Assembly: GCA_904502265.1 (NCBI GenBank)
Contig: CAJGDT010000017.1
Coordinates: forward strand, 1-15,539
DNA length: 15,539 nt
From: an uncultured Barnesiella sp.
Lineage (GTDB): Bacteria; Bacteroidota; Bacteroidia; Bacteroidales; Barnesiellaceae_A
Reading direction: 5' to 3'
Shown here: piece after piece, positions 8,012 to 14,385 of the stretch
Position numbering within the stretch: position 1 is the stretch's first letter
Layout: every line of letters begins with the position of its first letter
Made by a program: the position numbers and the translations under genes
The notes under the pieces: generated by a model
The model's input: the letters and a program-made list of their open reading frames with translations, nothing else
Databases searched by the model: none
Told to the model about the DNA's origin: nothing

Positions 8012-8070
8012 CCTTGTCGTTCAACGATAACTCCTATAAAGATTGTGTAATATAATAGTGTATAATAAGT

Positions 8071-8526
8071 ATGAAAATGTATTTCCGTAATGACTTTGAA
8101 CGTGACTTTATGAAAGCCTATGAGCAAGCCCAGAAGGAGTGTGGAAAGAATGCGCTTTTTATGTCGCCTCGTGAGTTGGTAGCAAAGGTGGTAAATTCAC
8201 CCGCTCCCAAATTTTATATTACCTACGAGATGGCTCGTCGCAATGTGAGCGCTTTGCTGCGAGGACTCCACACCGACTGTAATAACAAGCTCAAGATGCA
8301 AATGTATGCCGATATTGCTCGTCTCACTATTGACTATCAGCGCCGTCATAAACGCTATAGCGACGATTTTAATGGTGCGCTCATGGCGGTATTGTCGGAG
8401 TATCAGGCTCCACGCTTCTATATCACCGAGAAGAGTGCCTACAATATGGTGTGTGCTTTGCGTCGTCGCGAGCGACAAAGAAGAATTCGTCTAACCCTTA
8501 CACAAAACATGCAAGATGGAAAATAA
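8071..8526 (+). CDS. Unrecognised small protein with internal duplication; possible nucleic-acid binder
   Basis: I do not recognise a named family. The 151-residue protein is basic and contains two similar units. The first ends in APKFYIT plus a helix-like segment (45-65), the second in APRFYIT plus a similar segment (113-133); 11 of 21 aligned positions are identical. Each is preceded by a predicted helix (SPRELVAKVV at 32-41; FNGALMAVLSE at 100-110), so each unit could be a small helical bundle. Residues 131-140 are an arginine-rich patch (RRRERQRRIR). No signal peptide or membrane segment is seen. From memory, similar APxFYxT proteins occur as hypothetical genes in Bacteroidales, some in mobile elements; this was not checked. 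The gene overlaps the next by 11 bases, so translation is probably coupled, and its promoter carries two palindromes. Confidence 0.8.
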   Translation: MKMYFRNDFERDFMKAYEQAQKECGKNALFMSPRELVAKVVNSPAPKFYITYEMARRNVSALLRGLHTDCNNKLKMQMYADIARLTIDYQRRHKRYSDDFNGALMAVLSEYQAPRFYITEKSAYNMVCALRRRERQRRIRLTLTQNMQDGK

Positions 8527-9010
8527 CAACAAATCTATTTTTGAAAAGGTCTCTTTTCCCTATACCTATGATTTATTAAAGGAGTCTCTTGTGGCCGATA
8601 GTGCCTATATTGCCCGATCGGTATATGATATATCGGCCGAGAAGTCTTCGGTGCTTCCTATTATTATTACTGAGGATGATCGAGATTTTATCATCGCTCG
8701 CATCTCACGCGCTTGTGTCGATATAGTTACTCGTCTTGTAGCGTACATAGACGAAGAAACACAGTTTGATGACGAGCCCTATACCTTTGTCCTCAAGCTT
8801 CCTTCGTGTCGTAATGTAGCTATCGATATGCTCATTTCGCATGAGCTGCATCGGGCTATTGTTGCTCATGTATTAGCCGGCTGGTACGAGATGCGATTGC
8901 CCGAAATGGCTGTACGTCAGTGGCAACTTTATGAGGCTGCTATTGCTATGGTGCGCCACGACGTATATATGGCACGAGGCAAAGTGCATCGTGTAGGTAC
9001 TTATTTTTAG
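8516..9010 (+). CDS. Unrecognised protein; faint resemblance to phage neck/head-tail small proteins
   Basis: The 164-residue protein has no signal peptide or transmembrane segment. Its centre reads ITEDDRDFIIARISRAC (50-66). A mostly helical C-terminal part follows, with LISHELHRAIVAHVLAGWYE near 105-124 and then a segment ending in a basic tail (ARGKVHRVG). The order of acidic TEDDR, a helix, a beta-like FVLKLP stretch and a Trp-Tyr-containing helix recalls small neck or head-tail connector-like proteins of Bacteroidales phages. That comparison is from memory and weak. No capsid, portal, terminase or tail gene lies nearby, so a phage origin would mean a remnant or a domesticated pair. The start overlaps the upstream gene's last 11 bases in another frame, and a terminator follows, which makes these two a complete transcription unit. 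Confidence 0.8.
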   Translation: MENNNKSIFEKVSFPYTYDLLKESLVADSAYIARSVYDISAEKSSVLPIIITEDDRDFIIARISRACVDIVTRLVAYIDEETQFDDEPYTFVLKLPSCRNVAIDMLISHELHRAIVAHVLAGWYEMRLPEMAVRQWQLYEAAIAMVRHDVYMARGKVHRVGTYF

Positions 9011-9029
9011 TATTTGTCTGATTGTGTTG

Positions 9030-9068
9030 CAGTGCCCTCGTTGAGGCGAGGGTGCTGTTATTTTATTT
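9030..9068 (+). terminator. Terminator of the two-gene unit
   Basis: CAGTGCCCTCG (9030-9040) pairs with CGAGGGTGCTG (9047-9057) over 11 bp, including two G-T pairs, around a TTGAGG loop. TTATTTTATTT follows. The T-rich side overlaps the last codons of the converging glycosyltransferase gene. The minus side lacks a T-run, so it probably acts for the plus strand only. Confidence 0.75.
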
Positions 9069-9887
9069 CCATGGCCTGCGGTGCAGGAAGTTGTAGATAG
9101 GGCGTGGTAACATACCTACCAACACCGGTCGCAACAGCATGAGGTAGTGCCAAAAGGGTAGGCGTAATTTATGAAACGCGTGCCAGAAGGTGTATATCTC
9201 GTTGCGACGATTTTTCCACTTGCGATTGACAAATGAGTTTTCGTCATCGCGATAACGGAATAGAACTTCTTGCAGGTTGTATCCACGGTATCCATGTGCA
9301 TATAGACATACCATCATGTAGTAGTCTTCTACTCGGTGCATGTGTTTGTCGCTTTTGTATAGTCCTATTTTCATGATAGCTTCGCGACGTATCATGCTTG
9401 TGGGGTGCGAGTGGGTTATGCCATGTGCAAAGTCGGCCGGTTGTGGGCGTTCCTTGTAGTGCATAGTCATAAAGTCTCCCTTTTCATTGAAGTGAATGGC
9501 CGATGTTCCTACAATGGCGTATTGAGGATTTTTCTCCAGCAACTCCACCTCTTTTTCCAGTCGGGTAGGTAGCGATACGTCATCGCTATCCATAATCGCT
9601 ATATACTTACCTTGGGCTTGTTCTATGCATCGGTTCAGTACGATGTTGCAACCCACATTTTGTTTGTTGCGCAGTACCTTTATGCGGTTGTCTTCTTGTG
9701 CAAGCCGGCATGCTATTTCATAGCTGTTGTCGGTCGAGGCATCATCGCATATTATCATCTCCCAGTTGCGATATGTTTGTGTTATAATAGATTCAACGGC
9801 TCTGCGCAAGCTCGTGGAACTATTATACACGCCCATCACAACTGTTACGGTGGGTGTTATGTGGTTATCCTCTTTTATGTTGCACAT
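9063..9887 (-). CDS. Family 2 glycosyltransferase
   Basis: A 274-residue GT-A fold enzyme predicted to transfer a sugar from a nucleotide donor to a growing surface glycan at the cytoplasmic face of the membrane. The N-terminal TVVMGVYNSS block (15-24) opens the nucleotide-binding domain, DDAS lies at 48-51, the metal-binding DSDD at 100-103, and the ED pair of the acceptor/base region at 187-188. The C-terminal part is basic and aromatic (FWHAFHKLRLPFWHYLMLLRP region), probably membrane-associated. Donor and acceptor cannot be deduced. It overlaps the end of the flippase gene by 23 bases and is therefore translated from the same message. No other polysaccharide genes accompany the pair in this window. 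Confidence 0.93.
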   Translation of the reverse strand: MCNIKEDNHITPTVTVVMGVYNSSTSLRRAVESIITQTYRNWEMIICDDASTDNSYEIACRLAQEDNRIKVLRNKQNVGCNIVLNRCIEQAQGKYIAIMDSDDVSLPTRLEKEVELLEKNPQYAIVGTSAIHFNEKGDFMTMHYKERPQPADFAHGITHSHPTSMIRREAIMKIGLYKSDKHMHRVEDYYMMVCLYAHGYRGYNLQEVLFRYRDDENSFVNRKWKNRRNEIYTFWHAFHKLRLPFWHYLMLLRPVLVGMLPRPIYNFLHRRPWK

Positions 9888-11373
9888 ATCTTTTTAGTTC
9901 TCGTTTTTCCTCTTTTGTCAGTACTCCCCAATATATAGTTGTTGCGTAGGCTATTAGGTACGCAGGAATGCCTAATATCAGCCACAACCAGTTAAGGGTG
10001 TCTGTTATATAATAATCGATAGCGTAGAAAGGCACTATGCACAATAGTGTTGCGCTACACAATCGGCCAAATACTCGTGTAAAGTAGCGAGTGGTTTTTA
10101 GTTGCAATTGGTATCGATAATAGACGTTATTGGCTATGGTTGCCAATATTGTTCCGCCGGCCAGTGATACAATTACTCCTATTATGCCATAATGTGGAGC
10201 TACGCAATACGATATTATTACGCCGGCAAAGATAGAGATAAAATTGATAATAGCCATTGTTCGCACTCGGCCTTTTGCTTCTATCAGTGCATTGCCATAG
10301 TCTTGTGTTTGTTGTACAATCCACGAAACCATCATAATCAAAGCAATAGTATAAGCCAAGTTGTATTCCTCGCCGACCCATAGTTTTATAAAATCTTGTC
10401 CAAATATGGCAAATGTACTCAGTACTCCCATTTGTACTATTGCTATGATACGGCCTATTTGTATCATATTGCGAGTAATACTCTCGCCCGATGCATCATC
10501 CTTCATCACACGTGATGCGTGGGGAAGGGTCATGCGGTTGATGGTCTCAGCAAAGTAGCCATACATATTGCCAATCAAGATGCCTATACCCATGATTCCC
10601 ACGGTTGTGGTATCAAACTGCATACCGGCTACGACCGGTGCTGCATTCCATTGCAAGGCGCATGTTGTGGCATAGAGGGCTATCCATCCCGTATATTTAA
10701 GGATGGGGCGATAGTCGAGGTGTGTCTTAGCAAATATTTGTTTGCGACCGATGTGTTGGCTGATATAGATAAGTGTTGCTACTACCATGCCTATGTTCAG
10801 TGCCATTTCCATGAGGATCAAGGCGAGTGCCTTAAAGCCACACAATAGTAGTGCTACAACGCATACAATCCTAATCAGGTACTTGATAGGTTGCAATATA
10901 CGTGGAAAGGCAAACAAGCCACAGCCATTGCATATTGCCGTAAAGGCATTGCCGGGAATGATAATAGTGTGTGCCGCAATGACAACCAGTATCATTTGTC
11001 GTACATGCGACAACTCACTCGTTGTAAATTTGCTACTCCATATTTGCTCGCAGTTGAGGTAGATGCAAGCTCCCACCGTGAGTAATATCAGGGTGATAAT
11101 ACCATACACACCTATTGCCGTAGTAAGAAATCGCGCCTCGTTGTCTGCATCATTATGTGCGCGATAGTGTGCCACATAGCGTGTAATAGTCTTGCTCATG
11201 CCCATGTCGAGTAGCAAGAGGTAGGGTATCATGGCACCCACCAAGGTGTAAAGACCATATTGCGATGCACCTAAGTGGCGCACGACAAAGGGCGTAAGAA
11301 ATGCTCCTGCTACGGCTATCAGTAGCAAGTTGATGTAATTATATAATGCGCCTTTGCGTGCCTCGTGCTTCAT
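9865..11373 (-). CDS. Polysaccharide flippase (Wzx/RfbX-like, MOP superfamily)
   Basis: A predicted inner-membrane transporter that moves lipid-linked oligosaccharides across the membrane. The 502-residue protein is strongly hydrophobic with about 12-14 predicted membrane segments. It opens with the typical layout of this group (NYINLLLIAVAGAFLTPFVV, then HLGASQYGLYTL) and carries FGQDFIKLWVGEEY at 324-337, a common block in polysaccharide export proteins. The ATG at 11373 is preferred over a GTG at 11406, because the latter lies inside the terminator hairpin of the upstream gene and adds an atypical leader. No promoter of the usual type is visible between that hairpin and the ATG. The glycosyltransferase gene overlaps its 3' end by 23 bases. 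Substrate is unknown. Confidence 0.92.
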   Translation of the reverse strand: MKHEARKGALYNYINLLLIAVAGAFLTPFVVRHLGASQYGLYTLVGAMIPYLLLLDMGMSKTITRYVAHYRAHNDADNEARFLTTAIGVYGIITLILLTVGACIYLNCEQIWSSKFTTSELSHVRQMILVVIAAHTIIIPGNAFTAICNGCGLFAFPRILQPIKYLIRIVCVVALLLCGFKALALILMEMALNIGMVVATLIYISQHIGRKQIFAKTHLDYRPILKYTGWIALYATTCALQWNAAPVVAGMQFDTTTVGIMGIGILIGNMYGYFAETINRMTLPHASRVMKDDASGESITRNMIQIGRIIAIVQMGVLSTFAIFGQDFIKLWVGEEYNLAYTIALIMMVSWIVQQTQDYGNALIEAKGRVRTMAIINFISIFAGVIISYCVAPHYGIIGVIVSLAGGTILATIANNVYYRYQLQLKTTRYFTRVFGRLCSATLLCIVPFYAIDYYITDTLNWLWLILGIPAYLIAYATTIYWGVLTKEEKRELKRYVQHKRG

Positions 11374-11385
11374 GAGTCTATATGG

Positions 11386-11423
11386 TAAAAAGGTCTTTAG
11401 AGCCACATGTGCCTCTAAAGACC
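11386..11423 (-). terminator. Terminator of the SlyD-like gene, abutting the flippase start
   Basis: Arms GGTCTTTAGAG (11392-11402) and CTCTAAAGACC (11413-11423) form a perfect 11-bp stem. Inside, CACATGTG can pair further after one C-C mismatch. On the minus strand five T's follow directly. Only about 13 bases separate the T-run from the flippase ATG at 11373. Confidence 0.82.
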
Positions 11424-11446
11424 CTATTCATGTATTGAGTGGAATA

Positions 11447-12019
11447 TTAGTTGCAACCACCGTTGCAGCCATCGCAACAGCTATCGCTGCAACCACCATC
11501 GCCACAACCGTGGCTACCGCAGCAACCACAACCATGTTTGGGGTTCAACTCCTCTTCTGTCGCATCGCGTACAACTTTTACTACACCTTTGTAGTGAAGA
11601 TTTTCACCAGCAAGGGGGTGGTTGAAGTCTACTGTTACACCATCGTTCTCTATCATGAGCACAATACCATATACGACAGCACCTTCGGTAGTGCGCATAG
11701 GTATTTGTGCGCCGGGAAACACGCGCTTGTCTATCTCGCCCTCCTCGTTTTCAAATACACTGCGGTCGAGTTTCATCATGTGTTCTTGTGAACGGGGGCC
11801 GAAGGCGTCCTCTACATTGAGTGTAAAGTCAAAGCTTTCACCCTCTTCAAGGCCCTCTATGCGTTCCATAAATTTAGGTACTACGGCTTCGTCTACACCG
11901 TATACAAAACACTCGGGAGCTTCAGGCTCTGTGCTGAACATCAACTCTTCGGCTTCACCGTCGGTATAGGCATACAACTCATATTCGAGTTCTACCCATT
12001 TTCCAAATCCAATTTTCAT
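11447..12019 (-). CDS. slyD: SlyD-like FKBP-type peptidyl-prolyl isomerase with Cys-rich tail
   Basis: A cytoplasmic prolyl isomerase and chaperone. In SlyD the C-terminal metal-binding tail takes part in nickel handling. The 190-residue protein has the SlyD arrangement: an FKBP part (VELEYELYAYTDGE, then FVYGVDEAVVPKFMERIEGLEEGE at 38-61), an insert-in-flap domain (about 68-128), and the return to FKBP with VDFNHPLAGENLHY (130-143). The tail (162-190) contains nine cysteines (164, 166, 167, 172, 177, 181, 182, 185, 189) and two histidines separated mostly by Gly, Asp and Ser, as expected of a metal-binding tail. No signal peptide. The DUF4919 gene lies 24 bases upstream and may share its transcript; a strong terminator follows. 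FKBP identity is secure; nickel as the metal is inference from the family. Confidence 0.93.
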   Translation of the reverse strand: MKIGFGKWVELEYELYAYTDGEAEELMFSTEPEAPECFVYGVDEAVVPKFMERIEGLEEGESFDFTLNVEDAFGPRSQEHMMKLDRSVFENEEGEIDKRVFPGAQIPMRTTEGAVVYGIVLMIENDGVTVDFNHPLAGENLHYKGVVKVVRDATEEELNPKHGCGCCGSHGCGDGGCSDSCCDGCNGGCN

Positions 12020-12043
12020 TTTTGTTATTTTTTTAAATTGTTA

Positions 12044-12778
12044 TTACTCGGTTATATAGCCATCTTCGTGGCAATATTTGGTATCATAAACATCCAAGAT
12101 GCGCTCTACGTTGAAGTAGAAACCCTCAATGTTACGATTGTTCTTTTCTATCTCTATATAGTCGTAGCAAGGTGCTACAAAGATAAATTCAACACCTTTC
12201 ATACCCAGACAGTTCAGTACCAAGTACTCGTGTGAGGGATATATCACATGCCATGCTGTTTCGGGGGTAATGCCATCGCCGGTACTCAATATCGCATCAA
12301 TTAAGTGATTTAAGCGGTATTGCCATATCGCTGCTTCTTTGTATTTATTTACGCCCTTTAGTGCATAGATAAGAATATTTATTTGTCGCAAGTCGAATGG
12401 GTCATCATTGAGTGTTTGTTGAGCAAACTTTATTAGGTTTTCATACTCAGCCACGCTCAGTTTGCGACCTTGTTTGTATAGGTGGTCTATCTGATGAGCA
12501 AACTCTGACTTTCGGTATGGATTGTAGTCTTCTTGAAATGTATAGCCAAGGTAGTAGTAGCAATACTCATCAAGCGTCATTGTTGTATCATTCGAGTTGT
12601 ATTTGGCTGTGAGTGTAGGGTAGTAGTAGGGCGAATAAGGATCATTCACCGCCTCCTTTATTTGTGTCATATCAGGCAATACCACTTCATTTTCTGCCTC
12701 GGTCTGTGCCCATAGGCTACCGCACATCAATGTTGCGGATAGTATGAGTAGTATCTTTCTTAATATATTGTGTGGCAT
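12044..12778 (-). CDS. DUF4919 family secreted protein
   Basis: A 244-residue protein of a Bacteroidota family without known function. A signal peptide covers about residues 1-24 (MPHNILRKILLILSATLMCG, then a likely cut after LWA). The mature part matches the family pattern as I remember it: a YSPYYYPTLTAKY stretch (48-60), a tyrosine-rich DEYCYYYLGYTFQEDYNPY segment (70-88), a helical middle with repeat-like character, and a final beta part containing CYDYIEIEKNNRN and GFYFNVERIL. No lipobox follows the signal, so it is probably periplasmic and soluble. The SlyD-like gene starts 24 bases after its stop and is probably cotranscribed. DUF assignment is by recall of the pattern and could be confirmed with a profile search. 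Confidence 0.85.
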   Translation of the reverse strand: MPHNILRKILLILSATLMCGSLWAQTEAENEVVLPDMTQIKEAVNDPYSPYYYPTLTAKYNSNDTTMTLDEYCYYYLGYTFQEDYNPYRKSEFAHQIDHLYKQGRKLSVAEYENLIKFAQQTLNDDPFDLRQINILIYALKGVNKYKEAAIWQYRLNHLIDAILSTGDGITPETAWHVIYPSHEYLVLNCLGMKGVEFIFVAPCYDYIEIEKNNRNIEGFYFNVERILDVYDTKYCHEDGYITE

Positions 12779-12833
12779 TGTGTCGTTTTCTTGTCGTTAT
12801 TGGGGTGGCGCTCTATTGGCACACTTATCCTTG

Positions 12834-12841
12834 CAAAGTTA
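12834..12841 (-). promoter_or_regulatory. Candidate -7 element upstream of the DUF4919 gene
   Basis: On the minus strand these bases read TAACTTTG, matching TAnnTTTG, about 56 bases before the ATG at 12778. No clear TTTG or TTG is found at the expected distance upstream, so the call is tentative. Confidence 0.4.
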
Positions 12842-12924
12842 CTCATTTTTACGACCTCTTTTGTATGGAATTTTTTATTTAACAAATCTTTGCAAATGAG
12901 ACGTTCTTTGCATAAGTAGCTATA

Positions 12925-12964
12925 TAATAAAATCTACCCCGAAAGTATGCTTTCGGGGTAGATT
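12925..12964 (-). terminator. Terminator of the outer-membrane protein gene
   Basis: AATCTACCCCGAAAG (12931-12945) and CTTTCGGGGTAGATT (12950-12964) form a perfect 15-bp stem closed by a TATG tetraloop, with TTTTATTATATA following on the minus strand. It lies 24 bases past the stop of the beta-barrel gene. Confidence 0.85.
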
Positions 12965-12988
12965 GCTGATGTGATTCTTATACTTTTT

Positions 12989-13522
12989 TTAGAAATAGTA
13001 GCGGAAGCCAACTTCGGGCGATGACAATAGAGCAAAATTAAATGTGCTGATAGGACCCTCGGGCAACAAGTTGTAGTTGAGATTTACAAGACTCATTGAA
13101 ATACCAAGGTTTTTAGTAGGCATATATTCTAATGCAAAAATGTCGAGGCCGAATGCAAACAGACCGGTTGAATAATCTTCTCCGGCAGCAAATCCACCTC
13201 CTATTTTGAATTCGGGTGTATAGTATAATTTATCTACCAGTTTTACGTAATAGGCAAAAGTGGGTTGGATTGTAAAAAGGCTTATTCCTTCACTTGTAGA
13301 GAAAGATAGCTCAGCTCCTAAACGGAAATTGTCTGCTATGAAGTATGAAAATTCGGGTGCAAGCGAGAATGTTACTGCCGATACCGAAATGTTTCCTTCG
13401 CCTACCGATGTTACTCCTAAACCAAGGCTTCCGCCAAAATACATATCGCCTTTTTCTTGCGCAACGCTGTTACCTGCAAATAATGCGCTTAAACAGAGTA
13501 AGAGTGTTAATAGTTTTTTCAT
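12989..13522 (-). CDS. Small outer-membrane beta-barrel protein
   Basis: The 177-residue protein has a signal peptide (MKKLLTLLLCLSALFAGNSVA, cut after residue 21) and a mature part of alternating polar and hydrophobic strands rich in Gly, Phe and Tyr. It ends in aromatic RYYF, the usual C-terminal signal for insertion by the BAM machinery. The length suits an eight-stranded barrel of the OmpW/OmpX/PF13505-like kind. The first strand reads DMYFGGSLGLGVTSVG (26-41), and later strands include IQPTFAYYVKLVDKLYYTPEF and VGFRYYF. No ligand or enzyme motif is visible, so its job is not assigned. The gene stands alone between its own terminator and the DUF456 gene. Confidence 0.86.
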   Translation of the reverse strand: MKKLLTLLLCLSALFAGNSVAQEKGDMYFGGSLGLGVTSVGEGNISVSAVTFSLAPEFSYFIADNFRLGAELSFSTSEGISLFTIQPTFAYYVKLVDKLYYTPEFKIGGGFAAGEDYSTGLFAFGLDIFALEYMPTKNLGISMSLVNLNYNLLPEGPISTFNFALLSSPEVGFRYYF

Positions 13523-13614
13523 TTGGTATAATTTTAAGGTTAATAAATTGTGGTTAATATTTGCTCATGACAGTTGGGTGTATAGATTATTCTATTTTTT
13601 TTGTAGTGAATGTG

Positions 13615-13645
13615 CAAATGAAATAAAAAAATAATAAGATAGCAA
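13615..13645 (-). promoter_or_regulatory. Weak candidate promoter for the beta-barrel gene
   Basis: On the minus strand TTG (13643-13645) is followed after 20 bases by TTCATTTG (13615-13622), one mismatch from TAnnTTTG. It would give a leader of roughly 85-90 bases. It overlaps the putative terminator hairpin of the DUF456 gene, which lowers confidence. Confidence 0.3.
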
Positions 13646-13656
13646 GTATTATCTTA
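13625..13656 (-). terminator. Probable terminator of the DUF456 gene
   Basis: TAAGATA (13635-13641) and TATCTTA (13650-13656) form a 7-bp AT-rich stem with an 8-base loop. On the minus strand it is followed by a T-rich run (complement of AAAAAAATAA around 13625-13634). The stem is weak, but position and T-tract fit. Confidence 0.5.
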
Positions 13657-13668
13657 GTTTTTTAAAAA

Positions 13669-14148
13669 TTATAGTAAGGTCATAAGGGCGCTGGCAAGGA
13701 TACCTCCGCAGGCAAGTAGCTTGATGCCGATGCTTACAAAGAACGATAGGAAAGAGCCCAGCGCAGCCTTCATTGCACCTGATGTCGATTGTCGCGATAC
13801 AATAATTTCGCCCACGAGTGCTCCTACAAATGGTCCGGCCATGGGACCCCACGGCCATGGTAAGAACATGCCCACAAGCAGGCCTATTATTGCGCCCCAT
13901 TCGCCACCTTTACCTCCTCCAAATCGGCGTGTCATCCAGGGGGTAAGGAATATGTCGAGTATTGTAAGTATCAATGTTATCACTCCCCATACTATAAGTG
14001 TAGCAGTGCTCACCGTTACATATCCACTCCAGTGTGCAAGTAGGAGGGACAGGTAGCAAAAAGGTGTGCCTGCCAGTGCGGGTAATATACATCCTGCAAT
14101 ACCTATCAGATATAGGATAATTGCAATAATTATAAGTATTATATCCAT
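13669..14148 (-). CDS. DUF456 family membrane protein
   Basis: The 159-residue integral membrane protein belongs to a glycine-rich family of unknown function. Hydrophobic segments lie at about 2-22, 28-40, 48-70, 89-120 and 133-155. The family hallmark is visible in the middle: FGGGKGGEWGAIIGLLVG, then PWPWGPMAGPFVGALVGE, a glycine-packed helical hairpin with a closing acidic residue. The ATG at 14148 gives the usual family length. A TTG 45 bases upstream (14193) falls inside the predicted -7 element and is rejected. It has its own promoter and terminator, so it is probably a single-gene unit, divergent from the secreted repeat protein at the right edge. No function can be given. Confidence 0.88.
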   Translation of the reverse strand: MDIILIIIAIILYLIGIAGCILPALAGTPFCYLSLLLAHWSGYVTVSTATLIVWGVITLILTILDIFLTPWMTRRFGGGKGGEWGAIIGLLVGMFLPWPWGPMAGPFVGALVGEIIVSRQSTSGAMKAALGSFLSFFVSIGIKLLACGGILASALMTLL

Positions 14149-14190
14149 AGTTGTCAATGATGAGTTCTTTTTATAATATGTTATATAACG

Positions 14191-14198
14191 CAAATATA
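14191..14198 (-). promoter_or_regulatory. Candidate -7 promoter element for the DUF456 gene
   Basis: On the minus strand these bases read TATATTTG, a full TAnnTTTG match, placing the transcript start about 35-40 bases ahead of the ATG at 14148. No clear -33 element is visible upstream. Confidence 0.45.
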
Positions 14199-14312
14199 GT
14201 GTTTTTTGTAATAAAATGCTGTGTTTGTGTCGAAAATAATGATTTTTTGCAATGCCCGAAATCTTTTTGTCTCATCGATATTGAGGATGGGTAAAAAAAA
14301 GAGTAAAAAAAA

Positions 14313-14342
14313 TTGTTTAAACACATTTTTTCTTTACATTTG
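14313..14342 (+). promoter_or_regulatory. Promoter of the secreted repeat-protein gene
   Basis: TTG at 14313-14315 is followed after 19 bases by TACATTTG at 14335-14342. The start should fall near 14347-14350, giving an AT-rich leader of about 37 bases before the ATG at 14386. Confidence 0.65.
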
Positions 14343-14385
14343 CATGTTAGATAATTATCAAATTTATTCACTAATAATTTAACTT

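Noticed and set aside
11447..11540. Triplet-like GCAACC/GCAACA repetition at the end of the SlyD-like gene
   Set aside because: It looks like a microsatellite at the DNA level, but it simply encodes the Gly/Cys-rich metal-binding tail.
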